A stretch of DNA of 64,000 nt from an uncultured Eubacterium sp. (GTDB lineage Bacteria > Bacillota > Clostridia > Lachnospirales > Lachnospiraceae), in the NCBI GenBank assembly GCA_948579355.1, contig CAPAOV010000007.1:1-64000 (forward strand), given 5' to 3'. Below are positions 34,091-42,649 of the stretch, piece by piece; within the stretch, counting starts at the first letter, position 1; each line of letters begins with the position of its first letter. A program made the position numbers and the translations under genes. The notes below the pieces were generated by a model. That model made no database searches, was not told the DNA's origin, and saw nothing but the letters and a program-made list of their open reading frames with translations.

Positions 34091-34690
34091 TCAAATTGGA
34101 TTCTTTGCTGCTCCCGCACCCGACTGGTTTCTCATATAGATATCTTTCTTACATGTAAACTCCGTTATACTATTTGACAATTTCATTTCCAGATGCAAAA
34201 CCTTTTTTCCGGTTTTTTTGTCTTCCTTTATTTTGCAGTCAAAATCCTGCATATCTTCCGCCAGTAAAAACTGCTGTCCCTCTGTTAAATTCACCTTTGT
34301 ATTATCTGCCGGGTCTACCACTTTATCTCTCTTGGCAAAATAAATGGCGTCTGTTCCTTTCCAATAATAGCACTTTTCCTCAACCGGAGCCGGATACTTC
34401 TTCGTGCCGTCCGGCTGCAGCTCCAGTTGCTGCGGAACCGATTTCTTCGTGACGGTCAGAACTTTCTTATTTCCATCCCATTCAACATCACTTGCTTCCA
34501 TCGTATACGTTGATATGTGATTTGTCGCATCTTTCGCCTGATTTTGTAAAGCAACCAAAGCCTGTGATACCCGCATATTATGTGCGCCATATCCAATTAA
34601 AGCAAGTAAACTGGCTAACACGATAGCAGAGATGCCCATGGCAATAATTAACTCCACCAACGAATAGCCGCTGCGTCTCGATTTTTTCAC
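34091..34690 (-). CDS. Minor prepilin (PilW/GspJ-like)
   Basis: 199 residues. Class III prepilin leader: basic KKSRRSG (cleavage after Gly8) then YSLVELIIAMGISAIVLASLLALIGYG with Glu at mature position 5. The globular part has many charged residues and ends with a short Gly/Ala tail. GTG start at 34690 behind GGTGAT is preferred; an in-frame GTG seven codons earlier is possible. One of four minor pilins between pilO and the large exoprotein. Confidence 0.85.
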   Translation of the reverse strand: MKKSRRSGYSLVELIIAMGISAIVLASLLALIGYGAHNMRVSQALVALQNQAKDATNHISTYTMEASDVEWDGNKKVLTVTKKSVPQQLELQPDGTKKYPAPVEEKCYYWKGTDAIYFAKRDKVVDPADNTKVNLTEGQQFLLAEDMQDFDCKIKEDKKTGKKVLHLEMKLSNSITEFTCKKDIYMRNQSGAGAAKNPI

Positions 34691-34722
34691 GATATCACCG
34701 TCTTTCCTCACAAACTCATTTT

Positions 34723-35250
34723 CTATTTCTCTTCAATATAATGGTGGCCGGTATCCTGTATCATATGAACGATATAAGTCGGCGCTCCCAGTGCTTCCAC
34801 ATAAATTTTTTCCGGACAGATACATTTTCCCATAGTACTACTATCAAAAACAAGAAAAGCACCGTCTTTCTTTTGAAAGGCAAAACAGATAAACCCGTCG
34901 GAGGCACTGTCCAGCGACTGCTTGGCAGAGCCGAAATAAATGGATACATCCGTATCGCCAATTTCTTTTGCATCCGTCGTCGGCGAATAATTTTTCGGCT
35001 CTTTATTTGTTACATCCAGATAATAAGAAGAACCTAAACGATACAGATACATATACGGCTGGCCTTTACCACCCATCGTCTTTGATTTCACTTTCGTCAG
35101 ACTGCTGTTAATATCATACGCAGTACTCTTTGTGTCCGTGGATTTCAACAAACCAATAGAGAGTCCGACGGCGCCGGCAAGAATGCCGATAATTCCAATG
35201 ATAATAATCATTTCCATCAAAGAAAATCCCTCTCTCTTTCCTCTCTGCAT
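34723..35250 (-). CDS. Minor prepilin (GspH/FimT-like)
   Basis: 175 residues. Leader MQRGKREG, cleavage after Gly8, then FSLMEMIIIIGIIGILAGAVGLSIG with Glu13 at mature position 5. The beta-rich globular domain includes a DSSTMGKCICPEKIYV segment with two cysteines. Start at 35250 follows GGAGG at eight bases. Likely part of the pilus initiation complex with the other minor pilins. Confidence 0.87.
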   Translation of the reverse strand: MQRGKREGFSLMEMIIIIGIIGILAGAVGLSIGLLKSTDTKSTAYDINSSLTKVKSKTMGGKGQPYMYLYRLGSSYYLDVTNKEPKNYSPTTDAKEIGDTDVSIYFGSAKQSLDSASDGFICFAFQKKDGAFLVFDSSTMGKCICPEKIYVEALGAPTYIVHMIQDTGHHYIEEK

Positions 35251-35280
35251 CCCTGACGCCTCCTTTGCACACACTGCCCA

Positions 35281-37521
35281 TTAATAACTGTTCTTCACCC
35301 AATTCTGATAACCAATACATTCTGACAAATCTCCCGGCCGTTTCTTTAACGTGCCGTTCAAATCACGGAACAGGGAGGATAACGCCTCGTCCGTGCGAAT
35401 ATAATCAAACAATTTACCGACCGTCACCATATCCGACTGCATCTTAATTCCCGTATTTGCCACGCTGACTTTTCCAGTGGCCAGTATTAAACCGGTAAAA
35501 TCAGCCGAAACCGTTACATCACCGTCGGCAACTAAAAGACCTTTCATTTCGCTTGAAACCGTATAATCTCCTTTGCAGATTCGTAAAACGGCTCCGCTCA
35601 CTCCCGTATCCGCCTCCGTCTTCACGGTTTCTGCCTCTGTTACCTTATTTTTAAACTCCGAATCCTGAAAATCCACAATAGTTTCCGAGACAAGCCGTGG
35701 CGCCGTAGGCGAAAGGCGCATATTTCCCGCTGTGTTTTTCGACGGCGTAAGTCCCAACTGATATCCTACATACTTTTGGCCAATCCGCTGCCCCTCTTCC
35801 AACAGCCGCGACTCAGGTTGCTGATTGTCTCCGAAATAGGTGGCTTTCTGCAACGGGGCCCCATTGGCATTATAATAATTATTCATAACATTTCCGGCTA
35901 CCAGATACAACATCTGGTCAAACTTAATATTCAGGTCTTGGTCGCTAATATAAACTTTTGCCTTTTTCTGTAACTCCTCTTGATTGATTATCGTGTTTCC
36001 ATCCTCGTCCACTTCCGTACCATTATAATAAGCTTCAAAATATTTATTTGCCGAGATATCGTCTTTAAACTTAAGATAATAAAAAACGTAACCAAGAGTA
36101 TTGTTATAATTTGCCTCGTAAGGAGTTGCCGCATTCAGATATTGACCGAACTTATTTTTCAATCCGACCTCATCCACATGTACTTCTCCCATCTCATCTT
36201 TGAATACCGGATTATGGCAATCATCGGAGTTTCCGGAAGCCGTGACAATAAATTCATCTGGCACCAGATAGGCGAGCTGGTTACTCTTCACAGCAATTGA
36301 TTCACCCATACGGATATCAGAAACCGGCTTCGGACCGCTTACTCCCTGCTGTTTCTGGCGGGAAACAAACGCACGCCCAGCCAAAACCAGACTATGTAAA
36401 TTATCCGTCTGCAGCGTCGTATTCTTTCCGTTAATTAAAATTGCGCTGCTGTAATCCGAATTTACAACGGCAGAAGCGTTGGATTCGTTCTTCTCATTAT
36501 AACTATATCCGTAATACTTGCCCCCAACCGTAACCGTAGAATTATTGGTCTCAATATTTAAGTCGTTGGCAATATAGGCGTTCTCATTCAGGTTCAACAT
36601 TGTCTTGAGCGTCGAGTCCGTACTTCCTCCCGCTGTCAGATGAATGTTTTTCAAATACAAATCGCCCACTCCGGTCTCTCCAGTGACGGAAATCTCCGCT
36701 CCGTTGTGAACTTCCATATCTCCGCGGCTGATAATAAGCGGGCTTTTAAAATCGACTTTACTCTTCTGCCCCAACAGGATTCCCTGTTCCGTATTACCGC
36801 CGTATATTTTCCCCGTAATACCAATCCCCACCAGACCATTATTAACACCTAACGTATCGTCTGATATCGAAATATAATCTTTCATCTCATCAAAGGTAGA
36901 ATTCCCCTCCAGACTGTGGTCGGGAACAGTGAGACAGATATCCGTCTGTATCGTAGAACGGTAATCAATTTCATTCGTAAAGTCAATCAGCGTATTGCGG
37001 ATGACAAGGGAATATTCTCCTGTCTTTGCATCCTTTTTTATAACAAACGCAAGATTCGTTCCATTCACTGTTGTTACCGCATCCGGAACCGGTGAAAGCG
37101 CTTTCAGTTTCTGGATATCTCCGTCCTGCGCATTTCCAATTTTTGAATCATCCCAGACAAAAGAACCGGACATATCCGGCTGTAATTTATCGGCCAGTAA
37201 ACTCAAATATTTTTTTGAAAAGGCTTCCCTCTTTGAATTCTTATCCTTTCCATAGTGCTCCAAAATATATTTATATGCCTCCTCACTGGCATCCCCCGCA
37301 TACTCCAGCAAGCCGGTCTTTACTTCTTCCAATATCTGCTCCGCTTCGTAGAAATTATTGGAAGAATTGTAATCGACGTTGACGGAAATCATATAGGAAT
37401 TAGCAGCGGTCAACACAATAATACCAATAGCCGCAAGAAAGAGAACCCCTATCACTACGGAAACTAAAGTAGAGCCCTCTCTCTTTCTATTTACCATGTT
37501 ATTATTAAGCAGTCGTATCAT
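35281..37521 (-). CDS. Large PilX-like minor pilin
   Basis: 746 residues, unusually long for a pilin. The N-terminus RKREGSTLVSVVIGVLFLAAIGIIVL has a cleavage-like Gly16|Ser17 but Ser/Val instead of Glu at position 5, as in PilX/GspK-like proteins; the following YEAEQILEEVKTGLL is the PilX-N style helix. The C-terminal region contains beta-helix-like repeats (LLVADGDVTVSADFTGLILATGKVSV, hydrophobic strands with V/G spacing) suggesting a large exposed shaft- or tip-associated domain. No catalytic motif. It ends 30 bases before the next minor pilin. Confidence 0.8.
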   Translation of the reverse strand: MIRLLNNNMVNRKREGSTLVSVVIGVLFLAAIGIIVLTAANSYMISVNVDYNSSNNFYEAEQILEEVKTGLLEYAGDASEEAYKYILEHYGKDKNSKREAFSKKYLSLLADKLQPDMSGSFVWDDSKIGNAQDGDIQKLKALSPVPDAVTTVNGTNLAFVIKKDAKTGEYSLVIRNTLIDFTNEIDYRSTIQTDICLTVPDHSLEGNSTFDEMKDYISISDDTLGVNNGLVGIGITGKIYGGNTEQGILLGQKSKVDFKSPLIISRGDMEVHNGAEISVTGETGVGDLYLKNIHLTAGGSTDSTLKTMLNLNENAYIANDLNIETNNSTVTVGGKYYGYSYNEKNESNASAVVNSDYSSAILINGKNTTLQTDNLHSLVLAGRAFVSRQKQQGVSGPKPVSDIRMGESIAVKSNQLAYLVPDEFIVTASGNSDDCHNPVFKDEMGEVHVDEVGLKNKFGQYLNAATPYEANYNNTLGYVFYYLKFKDDISANKYFEAYYNGTEVDEDGNTIINQEELQKKAKVYISDQDLNIKFDQMLYLVAGNVMNNYYNANGAPLQKATYFGDNQQPESRLLEEGQRIGQKYVGYQLGLTPSKNTAGNMRLSPTAPRLVSETIVDFQDSEFKNKVTEAETVKTEADTGVSGAVLRICKGDYTVSSEMKGLLVADGDVTVSADFTGLILATGKVSVANTGIKMQSDMVTVGKLFDYIRTDEALSSLFRDLNGTLKKRPGDLSECIGYQNWVKNSY

Positions 37522-37527
37522 ATGCCC

Positions 37528-38667
37528 CTACACTCCTTTCGAAGTCTGAACCATTACGATTCGATTCTCCTCGTTAAAAACCGTCTCATCCTCATAATAA
37601 ATCTCAACCGTCACCTTGGCGATACGGGCTTCTGCTTTTCTCGTTACCAGTCCCGCAGAAGTCCCGACAGCGAGTTTCGCATTGGTAAACACTTTTTTAA
37701 GTAATTCAGCGGAAGTCACCGTCCCCCCCGATGTATCCACCGTCAACTGATAATTCGATGGCGGGTTCACGGAATCTTTTTGGAGAATCGGATAAAACGC
37801 ATAATCCGTCAAATTAAATCCAGCCGGCATACTGCTGTCCACTGAAATATCTAAAATATCGTTTTCTAAAAGCGCATTCACCGGACGGTAAAACAAATAT
37901 ATTTTTTGTAAATTATCTTTTTCGATTTTAACATCCTTAATCGGCATTTCACTCTTATATGTCCTGCCCGCATTCTCAAATAAGTACTCGTAATATCCTT
38001 TTACGAGATAGAGGCTGTTCCCCCCGGAAGCATCCGCATAAGGCAGGATGTGAATATGCATCGTCCTTTTCAGGCCATTTTCTATCGTACTCTTAGAGAT
38101 ACTCCTGTCGTCCTGATACACCTGATATACAAGTTCCCCTGTCGCAGACGCCGTCTGGTCAGTCTCTTCCAGAACAACCGAATGTTTCGAATACACATCT
38201 TCTAACTGCGGAACTTCATAGAGGTTAAACTTGGCAGCCTGTCCGGTAGCTGCCGGCGGAGGCGTTGCCTCATAAGGCGCAAAATCCAACTTCACCCTTG
38301 CTTTATAGTTCGTATCGTCTGCCGATACTTCTCTAGTCAGGTAATAAGCATTGTCGCCGGACGGGTCCGGTGTGGCTATCACTTCCCACGAACTGCCGGA
38401 GACTGTCTCCCAAGAAGCGCCTGAGGCCACTTTCCAAGAACCACCGGAGGCCGTCACCATATTCTCAACCTGCTCCATCGTCGTACAAGAAGCCAGTTCT
38501 TCTACGACCGACTGTGCGGCCATATCTGCCTTTTGTGTCTTCTTACCCCAATTGGCATAACGGTTCGCCCCTGAAAAATAAGAAAGCAAGAACATGACAG
38601 TAACCGCTAGTACGGCAACCGCTATGATAACCTCTACTAACGAAAAACCATCAGCTTTTCTTTTCAT
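37528..38667 (-). CDS. Minor prepilin (PilV-like)
   Basis: 379 residues. Leader MKRKADG, cleavage after Gly7, then FSLVEVIIAVAVLAVTVMFLLSYF with Glu12 at mature position 5. Residues 74-94 hold three copies of an eight-residue SGxSW unit. The globular part ends with a beta-strand-rich domain. The start at 38667 is set by GGTGAGGAC; a longer frame reaching back into pilO lacks a leader peptide. Six bases separate it from the PilX-like gene. Confidence 0.87.
   Translation of the reverse strand: MKRKADGFSLVEVIIAVAVLAVTVMFLLSYFSGANRYANWGKKTQKADMAAQSVVEELASCTTMEQVENMVTASGGSWKVASGASWETVSGSSWEVIATPDPSGDNAYYLTREVSADDTNYKARVKLDFAPYEATPPPAATGQAAKFNLYEVPQLEDVYSKHSVVLEETDQTASATGELVYQVYQDDRSISKSTIENGLKRTMHIHILPYADASGGNSLYLVKGYYEYLFENAGRTYKSEMPIKDVKIEKDNLQKIYLFYRPVNALLENDILDISVDSSMPAGFNLTDYAFYPILQKDSVNPPSNYQLTVDTSGGTVTSAELLKKVFTNAKLAVGTSAGLVTRKAEARIAKVTVEIYYEDETVFNEENRIVMVQTSKGV
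38386..38448 (-). repeat. Three 8-residue SGxSW repeats in the PilV-like minor pilin
   Basis: Codons 74-94 of the prepilin encode SGGSWKVA, SGASWETV and SGSSW: period 24 bases, tryptophan at a fixed place. This is a recent-looking tandem expansion in a surface-exposed segment just after the N-terminal helix. Confidence 0.75.
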
Positions 38668-38695
38668 GTCCTCACCTTCTTTCCTTTTACCGCTT

Positions 38696-39439
38696 TTATT
38701 TCTTTTTAAATGTTCCGAATACGTCTTTATTGCCCAGAATAATACCGGAAATATCCGGTTCTTCATATGGAACCCCATTTCCATTTAAGCAATAAAAATT
38801 CATATTAATCGTCCCTGTCAGCTTACCGTTACTCGAATCAAACGATAGACTGATTTTACTTAACGACATACGCTCCTGATGATTGGTAATCCAGTCAAAC
38901 GCCTGCAAAACCTGTTTGCGGGTACCGGATATCTCTATCTCATATGAAAAAACTTTGCCGACCATCTGATTGACCGGAACTTTCTTCTCCGGCTCCAATT
39001 CCGCCGCGCTTTTTTTCGTATCCTTCTGCGCTTCCGTATTCTCTTCAACATTTTCGCTTGAGAGTGCAATCAACTGCCCTTTCTGGAAAAAAACCTGCTC
39101 CGTTCCCGGTTTTACGATACGCAGCTCCAACCCGCTTGCCACCTGCATATCATACAGATTGCTGATTATATGCTGCTGCGTAATCTTGCACGGATACTCT
39201 TTCGCATAATTTTCAATCTCCTGCTGTTTCTTTCCTGTCGTCTTCTTCATCTCATTGACACGAATCTGCAAGTTACTCAGAAAATCAACCTGTCCGCTCA
39301 ATTCAACATTCTTCGTCTGCAGTCTTTGCACGGTTTCCATATTCTTTTGAAAAATCAGAAAGAATGAAAGCAGTAAAATGAGTATTCCCGCCAAAATCAA
39401 TATCAGACGCTTCTGTTTTGTAGTCAAACCTTTTCTCAT
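38696..39439 (-). CDS. pilO: PilO-like inner-membrane pilus assembly protein
   Basis: 247 residues. One N-terminal transmembrane helix (about 10-31, LILILAGILILLLSFFLIF), a coiled coil (residues 32-75), then a ferredoxin-like periplasm-type domain, the PilO/GspM plan. It overlaps the PilM-PilN gene by four bases (ATGA). With PilM and PilN it forms the alignment complex that links the motor to the growing pilus. Confidence 0.8.
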   Translation of the reverse strand: MRKGLTTKQKRLILILAGILILLLSFFLIFQKNMETVQRLQTKNVELSGQVDFLSNLQIRVNEMKKTTGKKQQEIENYAKEYPCKITQQHIISNLYDMQVASGLELRIVKPGTEQVFFQKGQLIALSSENVEENTEAQKDTKKSAAELEPEKKVPVNQMVGKVFSYEIEISGTRKQVLQAFDWITNHQERMSLSKISLSFDSSNGKLTGTINMNFYCLNGNGVPYEEPDISGIILGNKDVFGTFKKK

Positions 39440-41064
39440 TGCTGCCCACCCTCTTTCTGTACCGGTACCGGAATCTTATAATCAAACGAGAGAATATAAG
39501 TATACTGCCTCTGTTTTGTCATCTCTTCCTTTTTCAGCGTAATCGAATCCAGCTTGACATTCGTTATGCTTTCTATTTTATTCATCTGCATTACCAGAGC
39601 GGAAAGAGAAAGCAGCTTATCTGTGCTGATAGCATTAATCGTTACATGCTGTTCATCACTCGTCACATCTTGTATTTTAAATGTTTTTGGCACATAGCCC
39701 TCTATCTCATTCAGCAAATCGTGGAATTTGTTATTATACGTCTCTGTGCGCCCGTTTACAAGACTGATGAGGGAACGGTTGTTTTCAATCGCCATCAAAC
39801 TGTCAAACTCATCCTGTATTGGGCTCATCGCCGCCACCCGGCTGCTCAATCTTTCATTTTCATCTTTTGTCATAAAAAGCTGCATAAGCGAAAAACCGCA
39901 GACAACCAGACTCAATAACAGGCAGCCGGCAAAAACCAGAACCGCTCCGGTCATAGACCCCTTTTTCTTTGCCCGCTGTGAAATCTCACGGGAAATAAAG
40001 TTCACCGGTTCGAATACAGCGCCAAAGCAGTTGATATATTGAAGAATATAGGCATTTACATTCACGCTGCGGTTAAACCGTATGCCATCAATTTCCTTTG
40101 GTGTAAAAGTGGGAATCCCCAATTCATTCGACATCAATTCGTGAATACCGGCAATGGCACAGCCCTTTCCCACACAGATAATCTCCTCAATCGGCTGGTC
40201 CTTGTACTTTGTATTATAATACTCAATCACGCGGATAATGTTCCCCAACAGGAACTGCGCGTTATCCGTCACTTCAATTCGTTTCTCCAGAGAGGGGTCA
40301 TCGTGAGGATTCTCTGCATTCAGATTATGCATAAGCAGACGGTTTCTTTTCAGCAAAGTATAGGCCTCGTTATCCGTAGGCGTCTGAAATACCGGCTCCT
40401 GCGTCATCACTTCCGTAAACACATTAATACCATACGGAACGACACGCTGTAATAAAAGACGATTGTCACTGATTATGTTTACAAGAGTAGAAGAAAGATT
40501 CATCTGCACGGACATGGACACCTTACTTTTGGCCTGCCGCTTCATAATTTGGAAAATCGCGTTGCCGTCGGCCTCCAGCGATAAAATATGCAGTCCTGCC
40601 GCGTCTGCCAGTTTATAATAAGAATCAATCAACTCTGACGGTGCGGCAAAAACCATCACATCCTGAATTTTATTTCCCTCTTCGTCCTCTCTCGGTTTCC
40701 CCTGTGTCACATAAGAAAATACATATTTCTCTGCATCAATCGGAAACAAATCCGGTATCTTTGCCATGACAAGCGGTTCTATTTTTGTTTTGTTGACAAC
40801 CGGAATACTCACTTCACGGCTGGCTATCTTGCCAGAGGCAATAGTGAAAATCGCCTCTCTTGTCCGCACTCCTTTGTCAATACATGCCTTGTGAATATGA
40901 ACTGCCAGTTCTGCCATATCCACAATCATTCCATCCTGTACCGCCTTTTCCGGTGTTGAAAATCTCACGCATCCATACACCGTCGGATTGGAACTGCTAT
41001 GCTCAATATGTACGATTTGGGTTTCTTGTTCCCCCACGCGCACAACAATTATCTTCTTTGCCAT
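39436..41064 (-). CDS. PilM-PilN fusion protein, type IV pilus alignment subcomplex
   Basis: 542 residues. Residues 1-355 are an actin-like PilM domain (IIVVRVGEQETQIVHIE, SLEADGNAIFQIM, IEEIICVGKGCAIAG); residues 371-395 are a transmembrane helix; 396-542 resemble PilN: a coiled linker then KFHDLLNEIEGYVPKTFKIQDVTSDEQHV and a ferredoxin-like end. In most bacteria PilM (cytoplasmic) and PilN (membrane) are separate and meet through the short N-terminal tail of PilN; here they are one chain. GGAGG lies before the ATG. No stop or frameshift between the parts. Confidence 0.85.
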   Translation of the reverse strand: MAKKIIVVRVGEQETQIVHIEHSSSNPTVYGCVRFSTPEKAVQDGMIVDMAELAVHIHKACIDKGVRTREAIFTIASGKIASREVSIPVVNKTKIEPLVMAKIPDLFPIDAEKYVFSYVTQGKPREDEEGNKIQDVMVFAAPSELIDSYYKLADAAGLHILSLEADGNAIFQIMKRQAKSKVSMSVQMNLSSTLVNIISDNRLLLQRVVPYGINVFTEVMTQEPVFQTPTDNEAYTLLKRNRLLMHNLNAENPHDDPSLEKRIEVTDNAQFLLGNIIRVIEYYNTKYKDQPIEEIICVGKGCAIAGIHELMSNELGIPTFTPKEIDGIRFNRSVNVNAYILQYINCFGAVFEPVNFISREISQRAKKKGSMTGAVLVFAGCLLLSLVVCGFSLMQLFMTKDENERLSSRVAAMSPIQDEFDSLMAIENNRSLISLVNGRTETYNNKFHDLLNEIEGYVPKTFKIQDVTSDEQHVTINAISTDKLLSLSALVMQMNKIESITNVKLDSITLKKEEMTKQRQYTYILSFDYKIPVPVQKEGGQQ

Positions 41065-41149
41065 CCAAAATTCCTCCTACAAAATTCCCTCTTTATGATT
41101 TTCACAACCCTCTTTATCGAAAAAAGGCTCTGAAAAGAATAAAGTTTAT

Positions 41150-41917
41150 CTACAACATTCGAAAGTAAAAACGAAAAACGGAGTCTCCAAACAATAGCGC
41201 CACCGTAATGCCGATAGCAAGATAAGGCCCCAGAGCAAATTTATCATTTTTCTTTGTAATTATAATCCGCACCCCCTCAACAAAGGAGGCAAGTACCGAT
41301 GCCACAACAAGCGCCAACAGACTATGAACAGGGCCAATACAGAGGCCGGAACAGGCCATCAGCTCGATATCTCCATATCCCAAACCGCTCTTTCCCGTCA
41401 CCTTTTTAAAAACAACGGCAATCAGCAATAAAAAGGCGCCTGTAGCAACAAAACCAATAACATAATACAGCCACTGCTGCAAGTGCAAAAGCAGATGAAC
41501 AACACCCAATATGGCAATAAAAGCATCCGCCTGTCCCGATATCTGCAATGTCCGGTAATCAATGAGTGTGATGACAAGCAGTGCAGATATCATCAGACAC
41601 CACAAAACACTATCCCAATTCCAGCCGCACACGGCAAAAACAAGACAATAAAGGACGCCGTTCAGAAACTCGACGATTGGATACTGCTTTGAGACCGGAG
41701 CTTTGCAATAGCGGCAACGGCCCCGCAGAAAAATCCAACTGAAGAGCGGAAACAAGTCGTACCATTTCAGTTTATGGCTGCAGTTCATACAATGAGAACC
41801 CACTGTGACAATATTCTCTTTTTTCGGTAAGCGATAGATACATACATTGAGAAAACTTCCCAAGATGGTACCATACAAAAACACGATTATGTAGAGAATG
41901 AAGTTTTCCATTGCCAT
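41150..41917 (-). CDS. pilD: Prepilin peptidase / N-methyltransferase PilD
   Basis: 255 residues, polytopic. The methyltransferase half has ILGSFLNVCIYRLP, CMNC and CRYC zinc-type cysteine pairs; the aspartyl protease half has LIDYRTLQI and GLGYGDIELM with the two catalytic aspartates (first Asp in LIDY, second in GYGD). It cleaves and N-methylates all five pilins in this locus. 39 bases after the major pilin gene. Confidence 0.95.
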   Translation of the reverse strand: MAMENFILYIIVFLYGTILGSFLNVCIYRLPKKENIVTVGSHCMNCSHKLKWYDLFPLFSWIFLRGRCRYCKAPVSKQYPIVEFLNGVLYCLVFAVCGWNWDSVLWCLMISALLVITLIDYRTLQISGQADAFIAILGVVHLLLHLQQWLYYVIGFVATGAFLLLIAVVFKKVTGKSGLGYGDIELMACSGLCIGPVHSLLALVVASVLASFVEGVRIIITKKNDKFALGPYLAIGITVALLFGDSVFRFYFRML

Positions 41918-41956
41918 AGCGGGTTCTCCCTTAAAAATCTTTACTTCAGAATGGTA

Positions 41957-42427
41957 TTACTGCTCGTAAGCGTTGCCATTACTATCTGTAGCCGCAGCAG
42001 AAGCAGTACCAATGCGTGCTTTCAACGTCCACTTGCCGCTTGCATCCTTCGTAGCCGTTACAAGGAAATCAAGTGGGTCACCTGAAGCATTTTTACATGC
42101 ATCGGAAGACAGTTTTGATTTTGCATCTGCTACCGTACCATCCATGTAGGACTCCATCTTCGTCAGCAAGGTACCGCTAGGTACCGTCCAGCCAAATGTT
42201 CCAACTTGCTTTGCCACTGTCTCATCCGCCATCGCCGACTTGAACGCATTGGAAACCTCAGACAATGTCTGACGGTCACGGTTCTCTCTGGCGCTCTCCA
42301 GATATGGAAGTACTACCAGAGCGATAACGCCGATGAGGATTGCCATAATAGCGATGACAATAATCAACTCGATAAGAGAGAAGCCTTCTCTCTCTCCACT
42401 AAGATACTTTTGGATTTTCTTTTTCAT
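41957..42427 (-). CDS. Major type IV pilin
   Basis: 156 residues. Prepilin leader of 15 residues (basic, ending GEREG), cleavage before Phe16: FSLIELIIVIAIMAILIGVIALVVLPYLESARENRDRQ, Glu20 at mature position 5. The globular domain is small and Asp/Ala/Ser-rich with a single Cys. It is the major subunit because it has its own promoter and leader and a stronger ribosome site (AAGGAG, eight bases before ATG 42427) than the other pilins. An ATG two codons upstream overlaps the ribosome site. Confidence 0.92.
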   Translation of the reverse strand: MKKKIQKYLSGEREGFSLIELIIVIAIMAILIGVIALVVLPYLESARENRDRQTLSEVSNAFKSAMADETVAKQVGTFGWTVPSGTLLTKMESYMDGTVADAKSKLSSDACKNASGDPLDFLVTATKDASGKWTLKARIGTASAAATDSNGNAYEQ

Positions 42428-42453
42428 ATTCATGTCTCCTTTTTTTAATATTT

Positions 42454-42466
42454 CCTGCTAAGCAGG
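42454..42466 (-). promoter_or_regulatory. Small hairpin in the pilin leader
   Basis: CCTGC TAA GCAGG, five pairs, between the leader peptide stop and the ribosome site of the pilin gene. Confidence 0.5.
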
Positions 42467-42476
42467 TTTCCCGGCC

Positions 42477-42518
42477 CTATAGACCATTTTTTATTTTTAT
42501 ATCACAGACAACGCCCAA
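42477..42518 (-). CDS. Possible 13-residue leader peptide of the pilin mRNA
   Basis: TTG start behind a full GAGGAGGT ribosome site (six-base spacing), reading MGVVCDIKIKNGL then TAG. It lies in the 130-base leader of the pilin transcript, ends just before a run of G/C-rich hairpin sequence, and has no homology visible. It could couple translation to pilin expression or simply protect the mRNA; may also be a decayed start. Confidence 0.4.
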   Translation of the reverse strand: MGVVCDIKIKNGL

Positions 42519-42565
42519 GTGGTACCTCCTCTTATCATTGTCCAGAATAAAAATAACTTTATTAC

Positions 42566-42594
42566 ATTATACACAAAAACTAATAAAATTTCAA
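42566..42594 (-). promoter_or_regulatory. Strong promoter of the major pilin gene
   Basis: Minus strand TTGAAA (42589-42594), 17 bases with TG one base before the -10, TATAAT (42566-42571). It allows the pilin to be transcribed more than the pilB-pilT-pilC genes upstream. Confidence 0.8.
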
Positions 42595-42649
42595 GTAATT
42601 TTTGGTACTTATGCCCTTACTTTTCCTGTTTTTTCCATTTTCTGACTCA

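Noticed and set aside
42434..42560. Cyclic-di-GMP riboswitch in the pilin leader
   Set aside because: The GEMM-I and GEMM-II core sequences and paired helices were not found; only a short frame and a small hairpin are seen.
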